Of a stretch of 64,000 nt of DNA, positions 29,201 to 42,328 are shown in pieces; the stretch's first letter is position 1, and every line of letters starts with the position of its first letter. A program made the position numbers and the translations under genes. The notes beneath the pieces were generated by a model. That model did not search any database. It saw nothing but the letters and a program-made list of their open reading frames with translations, and was not told where the DNA came from. The stretch comes from Ficedula albicollis. Taxonomy: Eukaryota; Chordata; Aves; Passeriformes; Muscicapidae. Location of the stretch: positions 13,467,562 through 13,531,561 of the forward strand of contig NC_021674.1 of assembly GCF_000247815.1 (NCBI RefSeq). Reading direction: 5' to 3'.

Positions 29201-30041
29201 TGCTATAAGACTTGTTTTGATTCATAAAGCATTATGTTTGCAAATTTTTAAATAATAGTAAGTTTATACTGAAAAAAAAAGTCAAAAGAAGAAAAAAGAC
29301 TGGAATATCTTTTGAGTTGTTTTGCGTAAATGTGTTCCCTCACTCAGCCATTCCTCTGACATGTGAAGCTATCACATATGCCCAGGAGAGGAAATCTCCT
29401 CCCTCCATTCTGGGAAAACCCATCACTGACATAGAGCACCTTTTAATTCGGTTGGCTGGTGTTTTTTTTTTTCTTTCTTCAGCTATCAGAAAGCGAGACA
29501 TCTTCAATATGTTACACTTAGTAGCTCTCAACTCTTACAGTAGATCCTGGAACATGTAATGTGAAACAATTCCCAGATCACCCCTCTGTATCAGACTTTT
29601 CTAGGCTAAGCATCTACCAGCAAGCCAGACACTGCAGCCTGGAAGATTCTTTAGTGGCCCTGACCTCTAATTTGGATGTGGCTTTGGTACCTGCCACTGC
29701 ACTTGTAGGCACATTGCTGAATCAGATGGGTAGGTGAAGAACATCTTTAATCCACTAAAATAGTATTGCTCCTCTGGCTTGGTCCTTCCCTTTCACTTTG
29801 TTGAGATGTAAAGTTATGAGGAATTCTTGGCAACTGCTGCAGCTTTGTTGAGGGTAAAGCTAATTAGTTTAGCTTTTGTTTAGCATATCTCAACTTATAA
29901 ATCCATGTAAGTATGATTTTTAAAAAAATATGCTGACACTGCTATGGCAGCATCATGTTGTTACCATATTTTTAGATTGAAGCATTTGAGTTTGTTTCTC
30001 CCAGTAGTATTCAGGTTAAGAAACTATTGAGGTCTGGATTT
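17263..30041. other. Long non-coding AT-rich stretch
   Basis: Nearly 13 kb in which every open frame is under about 100 codons and none shows a domain or a convincing exon. It holds occasional T and A runs (about 19458-19469 and 20261-20277) and one AT-rich reiterated patch at 21646-21720. I see no RNA gene, intact transposon or long terminal repeat. Confidence 0.5.
21646..21720. repeat. Degenerate AT-rich reiteration of AATTCTAATT
   Basis: The decamer AATTCTAATT and close variants recur about five times within 75 bp. They surround ACATGTAGAACATGT, itself an imperfect inverted repeat. This is local low-complexity sequence with no defined function. Confidence 0.75.
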
Positions 30042-30062
30042 CTTTTTTTTTTATTATTTTTT

Positions 30063-30958
<896 letters not shown>

Positions 30959-32230
30959 GAATGGTAACTTTGAGTACTGAAAAAAAGATAGCCCATTAAA
31001 TTTTGGTATCTTTGCAATCTAGCTTCAGCAAAGCTGAAAATCAGAGTTTGAAGCACATTCTTTAAAACATTTATTTTTGAGTAGTTGCCTGCTAATAAGT
31101 TCCTCTTTACTAGGTAAAGAATGTTCTTAAATAAATCTTGGTGAAAGACTTGTTTTTGATACTTTTTGAAAGTAAATAAAAAAGGAACATCAGTAGCAGG
31201 AAAATCAAGCACCAGCTGCCCTTCTGGCAAGCAAAAATTTCTTTTTTTCTGATTTCTGTTACAGTTGTCAGTAATGTTGACAGCTGCTGAATGTAAACCC
31301 TGGTAGTATAATAAATGTTTGCAATTGACATCTATGCTTCTGTTGGCAACTCTTAGTCTGCTGTCACATGAGAAATGGATCCTCTTAAGACATATTCAAC
31401 CCTGTAGCAGTAATTCTAATGGTAAAAGTAATAGGAGTTCTGATCACAATTTAAAATTTTTATCCATTAAGATATCTCTTTAAGGGATCCCTTTTCAGCT
31501 GGAAATTGTAGCTTCTAAAATTTTGCATAATTTAATTTGGAGCAAGATTTATGATATTTAGTAATAAAGCATTATATAAACAAGGTAAAAACTACCTTCT
31601 TTTGTACTTCACAGAGGACTTCTTTGTAATTAGAAGATGAGGATAAAATCCTTCCTAGTTCAAAATTACTGGCAGAATTCCCACTGCCTTCAGCAGTGCC
31701 AGCATTTCATGCTTAGTCGCCTAGATGTATTTCACACAGAGCTCTATGTTTGGATATCATGGCTCTTCACAGACACCTTGGTGGTGGTGGTATTTACCTT
31801 CATGGGTTGCTAACTTTGGCTGTGTTTATGGAGATGAAACAGAGCATGGGAGAGTGGGAGCAATCCATTCTGCTTTACATCTCATTAGGCACTAATGCTG
31901 TTTTCAGCAGTATGAAGAGTGTTTTTGTTGGTTTTCTTTTCCTGAAAAGCAGGTTTTGTCCCACTTAAGAAAAAGGCTTGTGTGAATGTCCACTAATCTG
32001 TCCTGCTGTAGCTGATGAATAATATTGGACTAAATGTTTCCTGAAATCCTTTCTCTGCCTCCGACTTGGGCACCTTCCAAGTGCTCTGCAGTTATCAGTG
32101 GAGTGAGGTAGGATTATTAGCCCCACTGTCTCCCCTCAGTGCATGCCACGAAATCCTGTGTAGGCACACACACATTAGCTCCATCAAAACCCTCAGTGCC
32201 TTTTCCTGAGAGCCCCAGCCCCTGTGAGGG
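30959..32230. other. Non-coding sequence, no feature recognised
   Basis: Only short, overlapping open frames occur on both strands. No repeat family or RNA gene was identified. Confidence 0.55.
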
Positions 32231-32338
32231 CGGGGATGTGGAGTGGGCTCTCTGCTCCGAGAGCCGGCGTCAGGAGGAGCAGACTGAGCCGGCTGCGCCG
32301 CTGGGAATCCAAGCTGCTCCTGGCTCGGGTACAGCCGT
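32231..32338. other. Short CpG-dense, GC-rich patch
   Basis: About nine CpG dinucleotides occur in roughly 110 bp (GGCGGGG, CTCCGAGAGCCGGCGTC, GAGCCGGCTGCGCCGCTG, CTCGGG, GCCGTG). The rest of the window has very few. It is too short for a standard CpG island. It could be a first exon or promoter edge, a transposon fragment or a chance GC patch. Minus-strand frame 32095-32361 (88 codons) crosses it, rich in P, S and R, with no family recognised. Confidence 0.55.
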
Positions 32339-32664
32339 GTAGGATGCCTGTCTGAAGTCATTGCTTTGGAAGGGGCTTTGGATACAGCTCGAAGTTATGC
32401 AGCGTTGTAAAACATATCAGATTCCTTCTGTCAGTTTATCAGCATGTGTACATTATCAGGTGCGCTGCTGGATTCACTCCAGTGAGCAGCACATGGATGC
32501 TGCACTCAGCACAGGTTGCCATACGACTGCAGTGACTTCTTTCCCTGTGGCCTCAGAGCTGTGCCCTTTATGCCTCTTCAGAGATATGCACAACCCTGAA
32601 AATGATCTTTAGAGCCTCAGTTTTTCTGTAGATAATATGTGCTTTGTCTGTCTTGTACAGGGAC

Positions 32665-32712
32665 TTGCTATGGTTGTTTTCATCCTGCTTGCTATGGTTG
32701 TTATCATTCATA
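32665..32712. repeat. Short 24-bp tandem duplication
   Basis: TTGCTATGGTTGTT recurs at 24-bp spacing (32665 and 32689), followed by further degenerate GGTAT/GTATG repetition to about 32760. Confidence 0.65.
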
Positions 32713-33480
32713 GATTTGCTATGTAATGGTATCGTAATGGTTGGTATGAATGGTATATGAAATTTCTGATAGAAATCTGTATGGGTCTCTGTGCAGAGAG
32801 ACCACACAACATTATCTGGTAGACAGGTTTTATGTGCTGACCTTCCTTTTACACTGAAAACATTGACATTTGGATGTTAATTACCTTTTTATCCATATAA
32901 AACCTTTATAGAAAATGGTCAAAACTGTTGTTACATTTGTCCTTACTTGGGGATCTGGTGCAATGTTCCTTCTGTCTGCCCTTTTCCGTGTTTTCATGGT
33001 CTCTGGTAGTTGGACACAGTTGGGAGTTGTCAGCCAGGTGAGCAGCTGGAAGATATGGCAGCTGACTGTGTGTGCTCACTCTTCCAGGACCTACCCATTG
33101 TGCATGTCACACTCACATCTCATCCAATCTTTATCATCCCATCTTTCCACCAGATTTTGTATGACAGTTTTCTTCCGTATAGTGTGCCCTGAACACAGAT
33201 GTAAATGCCAGAGGAGATGGGAAAGAAGAGAAAAGATAAAAAATATTTCCTTAGTGCAAGGAAAAGTAGGCCAGGTATTTTCTGGGTTTTATGCCCAGGT
33301 CTCTAATTCCAGGGAATTCATTCTGTATTCACTGGCAGCACTGGGTTTTGCTGGTTGCATTTTGTGCCATCATTTTCACTCGCAAAGAATGTTATCTAGT
33401 AGTTTAAAAAAGTACCAGAGCAGAGTGGTTGACTTAAAACTGTCCCTATGTACATGGCTATGCCAAGTGCAGAGCAACAG

Positions 33481-33600
33481 AGTCACAAAATAGTTTGATT
33501 TGGAAAGGCCCTTGAAAGATCATATAGTTCCAACTACATCAACCAATTGCCTCAGGACTCTGGGATGCATCTCATCAGGCCCACAGGATTAAATATGTAA
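33481..33600 (+). mobile_element. Probable CR1 LINE fragment
   Basis: The segment AATAGTTTGATTTGG, then AAGGCCCTTGAAAGATCAT and AGTTCCAACTACATC, closely follows a consensus I recall for avian CR1 copies (a TTTGGGTTGGAAGGGACCTTAAAGATCATCTAGTTCCAACC-type sequence, given here only as a description of the resemblance). The following GGGATGCATCTCATCAGGCCC is also a common bird repeat phrase. No open reverse-transcriptase frame or 3' terminal microsatellite remains, so this is a short dead fragment. Family assignment comes from memory, not alignment. Confidence 0.6.
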
Positions 33601-33934
33601 TAGAGAGTTCAGTCCTCTGTGTACTATTTGGTATAAATGTTTCTTTTTCACTGACTACAAGATTGTACTTATCCTCATAATAGGACAATTACCAGATTGA
33701 AATAATATCTGATATGGCATGAGACATAGCCTTGACCTTCCAGTATTTCCAGACAGCTGAAGTGTCTCGAGTATTTGATGGAAGTTGACTTACACTCTGA
33801 TGAGGAACTGTGAACTGGAGAAGTCAGCAGGAGATGGTGGATAATCCATTTAAGCCCTTGTCATTTAATAATTATAATAATGAACCAGCTGGTCTGCATG
33901 TACACACACACTCCCTCCTCTGAGATGCTACAGC

Positions 33935-34261
33935 GTACAGCTCCCAATCCTGCTCTGAAGTGGCTTGTACTCTACATCATCCTCATGCTCTGCAATGTCA
34001 TAATCCCATGGGATTTTGGCCCTATAGCTACATCTCCAAGGACCTGAGTAGTTGCTCAGCAGTACAGCTCCCAATCCTGCTCTGAAGTGGGTTGTACTCT
34101 ATATCATCCTCATGCTCTGCAATGTCATAATCCCCGTACAGCTCCCAATCCTGCTCTGAAGTGGCTTGTACTCTACATCATCCTCATGCTCTGCAATGTC
34201 ATAATCCCATGGGATTTTGGCCCTATAGCTACATCTCCAAGGACCTGAGTAGTTGCTCAGC
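33935..34261. repeat. Three-copy tandem repeat, full-short-full (127, 74, 126 bp)
   Basis: Each copy starts GTACAGCTCCCAATCCTGCT: 33935-34061, 34062-34135 and 34136-34261. The middle copy stops early, after ATAATCCC, and carries two substitutions (TGGGTTG and CTATATC versus TGGCTTG and CTACATC). On the minus strand a full copy reads as an open, charged peptide (PWDYDIAEHEDDVEYKPLQS) that looks more protein-like than its surroundings. The outer copies are 201 bp apart, so in frame with each other, but the middle copy breaks the frame. I do not recognise the peptide. Confidence 0.88.
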
Positions 34262-37107
34262 TCTTCAGAGGGGACTGCAGAACTGGGAGTCACTGTTTTT
34301 GATCAGGAGATAGTCACAAATTCAGGATCTGGCCACAAATTCAGTTATGATGCAGAAACAGGGACAATGCCAGAGCTGACTTCTCACTGCTGTAGAACGC
34401 AGTAAATTTTAAAAATTTCTTTATTACAATTGATGCTTGTAAACTTGACTTTTATTCCTCTGAACTGGAATCCATCCTAAGATGTAGCTGAGAAGTCATG
34501 AAAAACAGATATTTAAGGTTGGTCCAAGAAAAAAATACCCATGAGCCTGCATTGTGATGTCCAGGTTTTGCTGTTGGCAGGATTACAAGAACGAAAAATA
34601 TCATTAATAAATGTGCTGAGCAAACTGGAAAAAGTTGCATTTTTAGCCCCTTATCAGAATTTTACAGCTTTTCCTTTTTTCAGAAGAACTTAATTATCTG
34701 TTTCTTATGTAAACATTTCTTTATGAACCTAAGGCACTATCTCAGTATTTCTTTGTTAAGGGATGAGGTCTAGAGTTACCTTGTGACAGATTCATAAAAG
34801 GGAAGTCTGACTGAAGAGAGGACAAAGATTATGGTTACTCATATGTTTATAATTAATTTCCTCACTATCATCTTTATAATGAAGAGCATGAACAAAATAT
34901 GTGCATATCTTACCCTTGATTTAAAAAAAAAATAAAAGAGAAAAGCTAGCAGAAAGTTTTCAACACATTCAGGCTACAATGTAAGAAGTTGAAAAGGACT
35001 AATGTGTGTTTGCTTAAAAAACAGTCTTATTTGTTTAGACCAAATAGAAAATTTGGGTGAGCTTCTGTGTGGTGTAGAAAAAGTTGGAAGGGGAGTGGAA
35101 AGCTGAAATGAGAATTGTCATGTAAAAATGCATTTATTTTAATTGATTTTTTTTTAGAAGAAGGGGAAAAGTTAAATAAAGGTAAGTAACAGGGTAGGTC
35201 ATGATTCATTTTGTGGAGGGAAAAATTGTAAATAGTAACAAAGTAGAGGAAGAAACTTCACTAATTTAATTTCATGGAACCTGTTAGCTTGAAGGAGAAG
35301 TGAACTTGTTGCTCCGGACATTAGTGAATTCTTATCTTTCTTAGGAAGGGCGCTGTTTTCAGGATCAACTGTGTTTCAGTAAACAGCTGTAACTTTTTAA
35401 AGACCTAACTATTTGGAGTGTTCTTAAAGCCCCTACTTGCATGGTGAAGCAAAAGATGAGCCATTTACCATTAAAAAAATAAGTTATAGACATAGAGATA
35501 CTAAAATTGGAAAGCACGCAAAGAGGCTTCAGTTGAAGATATTTCTTTCAAAATACTGTAAAAATTACAATTAGTGCTGTATGCCATTAAAAAACTTAAT
35601 TTATGGGGCATTTATTTGTATGTGATAATCCAGAGAAATGCCTTTTGATTTGCATTGCAAAAGGAAAGTACTATTTGGAGACTATTTTGGGATGGTTGCA
35701 GGGGAAAAGGGATCCTACATCTGCTGGTAGAGATGGGGAAGATATCTATCCTTGCTGAGTAACCTCATGGAAGGGGGAATGACCTCTGGCAATTAGGATG
35801 CAAAGCTCTTGGTGGGCGTTTCTGGTTGGAATGCTTTTGTTACAAATCAGTAAATCAAAACCCCAGGGAAAAGCGATCAAGAGGCAGCTGCTGCTGAAGT
35901 GTTATCTTTTCCAGGAAATGAATTCTACCTGTTACCTTTCACTTTCTCAAGTTGGAGCTTTAATTTCTATGCATAGTGGGAAGAATAACAATTGTAATTT
36001 CTATCTTCTTGAATTAATGAGGGCTCACAATGCAGATTTTGTGAGCGTGTTGGAAAATGCTAGGCTTACATGCAGCAGACAGATTGCTATGAGAGTCAGT
36101 AAGTGTGTATTTTGAAGAACTGTTTAGAACAAATAACTCTTACTTGTGTATAATCTTTCTTCATATTGACAGGCAAATGTCAAACTGTGTAGAAACTTCA
36201 GGAAATTTTCAGGGCTGACATCATCTGTTTAAAGCTCTTATAAAGCAATGAGGAAAACAAGCTGATTTTGTTATATGAAATTTTTGCAGAGGGAGGAAGG
36301 GCAATTTTTTGTCTTCTGAGCAGCTTGGTAACTTTATTTGTCAGTAAAGAAAGATGCTGAAGATTAGAAAATATGACAGGGATTGATCCAGGTGCTTGCT
36401 GGAACATGGAGTGGGGAGCATTCCAGTGATATTGTTCTATAAAATCTTGAACAAAACACAGGAATCTGCATACATTCTTTGAGAACAGACTGTGAAGGAT
36501 GTAAGAACTTAAATTCTTAATAAATAATCACATGTTTGGCTTAACCTGGGTATAGACTGGTCAGAATGAATCACAGGTGTGGTGGCCTGTTCAGATCTGT
36601 GTGAGCTCACTGACCACCCTTCTACAGCCAGGGTTTGGTGCTCCTGAAGAGCTCAGATTGACCTCTGCTTGTGATTACAGGTGCTCTCTCTTGGGCAGCT
36701 GCTTGCTCTCACTTCATCAGAATAGCCAGGATAACTGTGATGGACATTGCTATGGACTTTGGTGTTGGGCAAGGCCTGGGTGCCCAACAAATTTAAACTG
36801 TCTTATTGATGATTCCATGATTCTTATGGAGCTGATTCCAGGTGGTGCTGAGCTTGGGACTGAGCTGGAGCCTAGACCTGTACCTGCTGCTTGCTGTGAT
36901 GGCACTGATCAGCAGTTCCTGGTAGCAGTCAGCTGGCAACACCAAGTTCCCACTGGCATTGCCAGAAAAATTATCCCATAGCTGGCTTGTTTATAAAATA
37001 ATGGCATATCATAAACCTCCCCTGTCACACTTTGAGTTCTAATAACAGGTCTGGGTGACAGACTGCTTTTTCATTAGTTTGAAACTCACCACTCCTCAAA
37101 CTGATAT
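34262..37107. other. Non-coding sequence, possible old repeat near 36.6-36.9 kb
   Basis: Mostly AT-rich unique DNA. Between about 36577 and 36960 the sequence is richer in GC and carries a 134-codon plus-strand frame without a recognisable domain. A phrase near 36808-36830 (GATGATTCCATGATTCT) resembles the ATTCTATG-type 3' end of CR1 elements, but too little matches to call one. Confidence 0.45.
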
Positions 37108-37178
37108 CTCAACTGATTTAGGAAACTGCAATTTGCTGTCCCACTCCTCAACTGATTTAGGAAACTGCAATTTGCTGT
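37108..37178. repeat. Two-copy tandem duplication, 39-bp unit
   Basis: CTCAACTGATTTAGG, AAACTGCAATTTGCTGT occurs at 37108 and again at 37147 without differences in the shared 32 bp. It is preceded by a partial match (CTCAAACTGAT). Confidence 0.85.
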
Positions 37179-39416
37179 TTCCTATGCCTTATTCTAGGAA
37201 GGGGGCTGTTGGACATGGAGAGATCAGTACATAAATATAGGTATCTAAAACCAAGTGTACTCTGTCCCAGACTGTCCTGCCTGGGCTCCAGCTGGGGCTC
37301 CAGAAGGTTGCAGATGTCCCTGGATGCAGTGTCAAATCTGCTAGACCCAGGCAGATGTCTCAAATGCCTAGTCTGGCTCAAAGGCATATATTTAAAGCTA
37401 GTGGGTTATTATTTGAGTAATAATAATAATATGTACAGCATTTCAAGGCAAAACAAAAATATTAATATATAGATACTTTCTCCTATTTCACTGTGGTACA
37501 ATGAAAAAACAAGAAATTTATCCAAGGACTTCAATCACTTTTTTTAGAAACACATTCTCATTTTGAATTAAATGGATGATCTATTAACACCTACTAAGAA
37601 GGAACAGGATTTGTCTGTAGTTTATTAATGGGAAATAACTTGTCTTATTTTTCTAGTTTGATAGAAAAACTTGGAGAAATGCACAGTTCTTCTTGATGAG
37701 ATCAAAACTGGAATAACAATTGAGTGAACATCGTAACATTGTAATTTCCAACAAATGGTAGCCAAGTGAAATAATTTTGATGTAAGGAGCTGTTTATTGT
37801 CATTCTGTTTCAAACAGCCCACATTGTTGTTAATATCCATATACTTTGTATTGCATTAGTCTGCATTAATTTTCATCATTTTTGCACTTGTGGATTGCGC
37901 TTATGACTAATTTATAGATTATGTGGTGCCATATTGACTTAAATAGACAGTATTTAAATGCTATTACGAACATTTTCTATAAAGCACTTTAATTTCATTC
38001 AAATTTAATGCTATTACTATGGATAATTGACTGCAGATCAAAACCATAATATGCAAGACCTACCTGGAAGATGCACAAAATCAATTGAAGTTGTTTGTTG
38101 CACTTCTTTTTAAAAGGTTGCAGCCCAAGGAGTCATATTCTGATCTCTGCTCATCCAGCAATCAGATGACTTTTAAAAGCACCTATATTTTAATGTCACT
38201 TCTGTTTGTCACATCTTTTGTGTGACCTCAAAGGTAAAAACTTCAGTCTCAGAGGTGAAGAGACACTATTGTTATTGTACAGAAAAGGTATAATTTTTTT
38301 TTTTTTTTTTGCCAACAATTAGGAAGGAATGAGTTCTTATCCCATCAAATTCAGTGGGAAATCAAGCTCTGACTAAGAGCCAGTGCTTCCTCCAGGTGCT
38401 TTCATGCCAACAGAAAGGCACCCAGATCTCTGGAGTCCTTGTTATGGTTTGCTGTTCCAGCATCAGTTTCTTGTTCAAAAGATTTTTTTGTTGTTATATT
38501 TTTAGTTTCCCTTGCGTTATACCAAAACAAGAAGTCTTAGAGGCTGTGAGATGAATTTTCACTAAGAGAACAAGTTAAGCTTGAACGGATTCTGGTTGCT
38601 TGAAAATAAAAAGCAACCCATTTTCTAACCCAACCAAAGTGCATACATAGTAGTCTTGGTTCTGTCTCTTTTGACCTCAGGATAATAGAAGTAAAAATAA
38701 CTTTATCAGAGCATGAGAGGGACAGCTTATTATGCTGTAAAAAAGAACACCAGATTAATCTTGACTAGTGAATGATAAATTCCTCCTGCTGGTTTTCTTG
38801 TCAGTCTTACATATATGATGCAATACTTCTGCTTGACCTCTCCTAAGTACATGTCCCTGATAGAGTGTGACCAGATTTTTTTTCTTCTGATGACAAGATT
38901 CTACAAGATTATGTACGTTTTCTGATAAGGTGATAATCATATCATGTCAGCTACTGAATACCAGTGGCTGTAGGCTTGGTATCTGGAGTTTCCAAACGAA
39001 AAATCATTAACTCCTGCTCTGATTTTCCTGACTTTGGACATTTGTGTGCACCCTGCAGAAAATACCCTTGGGTTTGCAAACTTTTTGTTAGAAACACCCC
39101 AAGGCACAGTTTAGGTTAAATGAGGCCTGGGCTAGTTCTGCCCAGCTTTTCTCTGATCAGGTGATTCTGGCAGCCTTGACAAATTAACCATTGACTATTA
39201 ACAACTTTACTGCTTGTGAAGCAGTTAGGGGTGGAAACCAGAGGGATGATGAACTGGGTGACAAGTTCTTGTGGGCCCTAGGAATAAGAAAGCCAAATAG
39301 CTGGCAGTTTATGCCAACCCTCCAAACTGGAGGACAATACACAGCTGAGACAGTAGCACATCCACAAGTGTCCTGCATCTTGCAGAAGGCTGAGCCCAAG
39401 GTGAAACCACAACATG
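37179..39416. other. Non-coding sequence, no feature recognised
   Basis: AT-rich unique DNA with a 17-base T run at 38294-38310. Open frames are all under 90 codons and none is domain-like. Confidence 0.55.
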
Positions 39417-39445
39417 TCAAGTCCAGACCACCAGTCTGGACTTGA
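39417..39445. repeat. Perfect 12-bp inverted repeat with 5-nt loop
   Basis: TCAAGTCCAGAC, loop CACCA, then GTCTGGACTTGA. The arms are exactly complementary and the next pair outward fails. No T run or A-rich lead suggests an RNA polymerase III terminator, and the stem is too short for a microRNA precursor. Confidence 0.9.
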
Positions 39446-40913
39446 ACACACTGAGCACCTGGAGTTTTACCTTCTTTGTCTTCTTTCACAACAATGCAGT
39501 GCAAATATTGTATAAATGGTGTACAAGTCTATAAAAGTGTTCAAGTCTAGTGTAGTAAAAACCTTAGGGCTAGCATCTGTAAAAAAAAAACCAGGGGTGC
39601 ATTGCATTCCTTTTTCTTTCTTCCATTTATTATTTTTCATATTTAACCTAGTTTGGTTCTGTTGTAATTTCTTCACTGAAGTCTGCTGTCTTTGTGTGAA
39701 GAACAGTTTTGTAACCCCCCCTAAATTTTTTTAATTTCTTGACTCAGTTATATTTGCCCAGAGGGTTTTTAAGGCAGGACGTGGACAAAACAGATTGCTC
39801 TTCCCATTCGATCTCTCCTGAAATATGCTTTGGATGTAAAATGAATGATTTTGTTTTAATTAGAGAAGAAACAAAAACAAAGGTTTCTTTTTGATTAGTA
39901 TGAAGGGTTTAGTTTTATGAATTCTGCTAAAGAAATTTTTAAAAGTTGGTCTTTGCCTCTTTGCTAATAGTTCTCTTATGAAAGAATGTGGTTAGATTCT
40001 CATTACTTCTCGAAATAAACAAATGAAAGGCACTTTATTTTTCAATAAAGATTATTTTAACTTAGAAGAAAATTCTCATGAGGACCTTTCACAGAGTAGA
40101 AAAATTGTTCCCATCCCTGTGTCCTAAACCAAGTGGTGCAAGTACTTTGATCAGATTCCCCCTGTAGGAGAGCTCCTTCCTACAAGTAACTTGTTGAATT
40201 CTCTGAACCTTCAACAAACCTGGCTAAGTGTATATTGGATAGAAATGGCAGTAAGGTTTACATGAAGCTTAAAGCATCTAGCATTCCAGGGAAGTACAGG
40301 TTCAGAAATCACTACCAAGTCTGACCTAGATACATCACTCTTGTTAACTTGAACGTGTGCTATAGGATCAGTATTCAAGACGTTCGTGTTCAAAACATTT
40401 GCATTTTGGTGAGAATTTTCCTGACAGAGCAAATAATTGACTGGTAAGAACTTACTCTTCTGACTATATCCATTGTTACTATAACCCCACCGAACTTGCT
40501 GGAAGTCTGAAAGGCAGCAAGATGTTAATTAATAGTTACATTGGTACAGAAGGGAACTTTATAAAAATTTTAAATGTTTTATAAGTGGGTCAATAATTAA
40601 TTCGTTTTCTGTGGGATGATATAGTGCTAATTATTTAGGAATAATAGAAATAAATATAGGCCAAAAAAGGAGTGGGAAAAACCCCATATTTTGTATACTA
40701 AAACAGGGCTCACTGCTTAAGTTAAAATTGAGACGTGTAATAGCATCTGATTTTATTCTTTACTCAGTTTTCTTTTCTGTATTGCCCCCAAAGAAACAAT
40801 ATTAAGGACTTTCTTCACTAGAAGTCATAATGTGAAGACAGCAAATCTTCCCAGATTAGTATCCCATTAAAATTAGCTTATTCTTGTAAAACTGGGCACC
40901 AAAATACCTGGGA
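39446..40913. other. Non-coding sequence, no feature recognised
   Basis: Only short open frames on both strands. No repeats of note before the duplication that starts at 40914. Confidence 0.55.
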
Positions 40914-41620
40914 GGAAGCATTGTCTGATTTCCTCCCTCTCTCAGCAGGAGCTTTTCTCCTGCAGACACAGACTTTCCTGAACTGACTGGGAGATTCTGG
41001 TTGGACTCAAGCATGTGTCAGAAATATCAGAAAGTTTGTAAGGACTGAGTGGGTGTTCCCCCTCCCCCAAACCCCATTCTGCTGTATGTAGAGGATTGAA
41101 TGGGATAAAAGAGTTACTGCTTTGCTAATAGCTTGTACATTTTGACAGTGCCACATGAACAACAAAGCTCTGCTGAGAAACCTTTTTTTTGACCTCTAAG
41201 CTAAAATTTCTCCTTCCATGGAGGAAAGAAATTCTTTTCACTAAAGAAAAAGAAAACAAGAGAAAAAAACCCAGCAACACTTTATCCCTAGATGCAACAT
41301 TTGACTTCTCTCTGATCAGCATTGGCAGTTGTTCATTTGCTGCCTGAGTGAATTCAGAAGAAGTCATTTACCTTACAAGTGATGAATGCTGTATAGCATG
41401 TGCTTGTCTCTGTCTTAGTAGCATTTACTCTCAGCCTGACAAAAACCTCCTATTTATTTCTGGGTCTGCTAGTAATATCTCATTGAACTAATTATTTATC
41501 ATGTTTCTGAATTGTGTGAGAAAGGCAATCCTCTGATAGAGACAGCAGCTCTGTGCCACATTCAGATGAATTCATGAGGGGAAAAATAACCCAAGCAATG
41601 ATGTCGGTGTTACCAGAAAA
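40914..41620. repeat. Tandem duplication, first copy (707 bp)
   Basis: It runs from GGAAGCATTGTCTGATTTCC to GGTGTTACCAGAAAA and is repeated at once in the same orientation. I found three differences from the second copy: one T fewer in a T run, C/A in AAATTCTTTT/AAATTATTTT, and G/A in ATGAGGGGAA/ATGAGAGGAA. That is over 99.5 per cent identity. The minus-strand frame in each copy (about 80 codons, starting at MTSSEFTQAANEQLP) has no recognisable domain. Confidence 0.95.
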
Positions 41621-42328
41621 GGAAGCATTGTCTGATTTCCTCCCTCTCTCAGCAGGAGCTTTTCTCCTGCAGACACAGACTTTCCTGAACTGACTGGGAG
41701 ATTCTGGTTGGACTCAAGCATGTGTCAGAAATATCAGAAAGTTTGTAAGGACTGAGTGGGTGTTCCCCCTCCCCCAAACCCCATTCTGCTGTATGTAGAG
41801 GATTGAATGGGATAAAAGAGTTACTGCTTTGCTAATAGCTTGTACATTTTGACAGTGCCACATGAACAACAAAGCTCTGCTGAGAAACCTTTTTTTTTGA
41901 CCTCTAAGCTAAAATTTCTCCTTCCATGGAGGAAAGAAATTATTTTCACTAAAGAAAAAGAAAACAAGAGAAAAAAACCCAGCAACACTTTATCCCTAGA
42001 TGCAACATTTGACTTCTCTCTGATCAGCATTGGCAGTTGTTCATTTGCTGCCTGAGTGAATTCAGAAGAAGTCATTTACCTTACAAGTGATGAATGCTGT
42101 ATAGCATGTGCTTGTCTCTGTCTTAGTAGCATTTACTCTCAGCCTGACAAAAACCTCCTATTTATTTCTGGGTCTGCTAGTAATATCTCATTGAACTAAT
42201 TATTTATCATGTTTCTGAATTGTGTGAGAAAGGCAATCCTCTGATAGAGACAGCAGCTCTGTGCCACATTCAGATGAATTCATGAGAGGAAAAATAACCC
42301 AAGCAATGATGTCGGTGTTACCAGAAAA
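41621..42328. repeat. Tandem duplication, second copy (708 bp)
   Basis: It abuts the first copy with no N gap. Its near-identity means a very recent duplication, a polymorphic copy-number variant, or two haplotypes placed end to end by the assembler. Confidence 0.95.

Noticed and set aside
32915..33493. 192-codon plus-strand frame, the longest outside homopolymers
   Set aside because: No domain or family is recognisable, hydrophobic and Cys-rich patches look random, and its 3' end runs into the CR1-like fragment. Chance is the simplest reading.
36577..36981. 134-codon plus-strand frame in GC-richer DNA
   Set aside because: It has no recognisable domain, and local GC content alone can lengthen chance frames.
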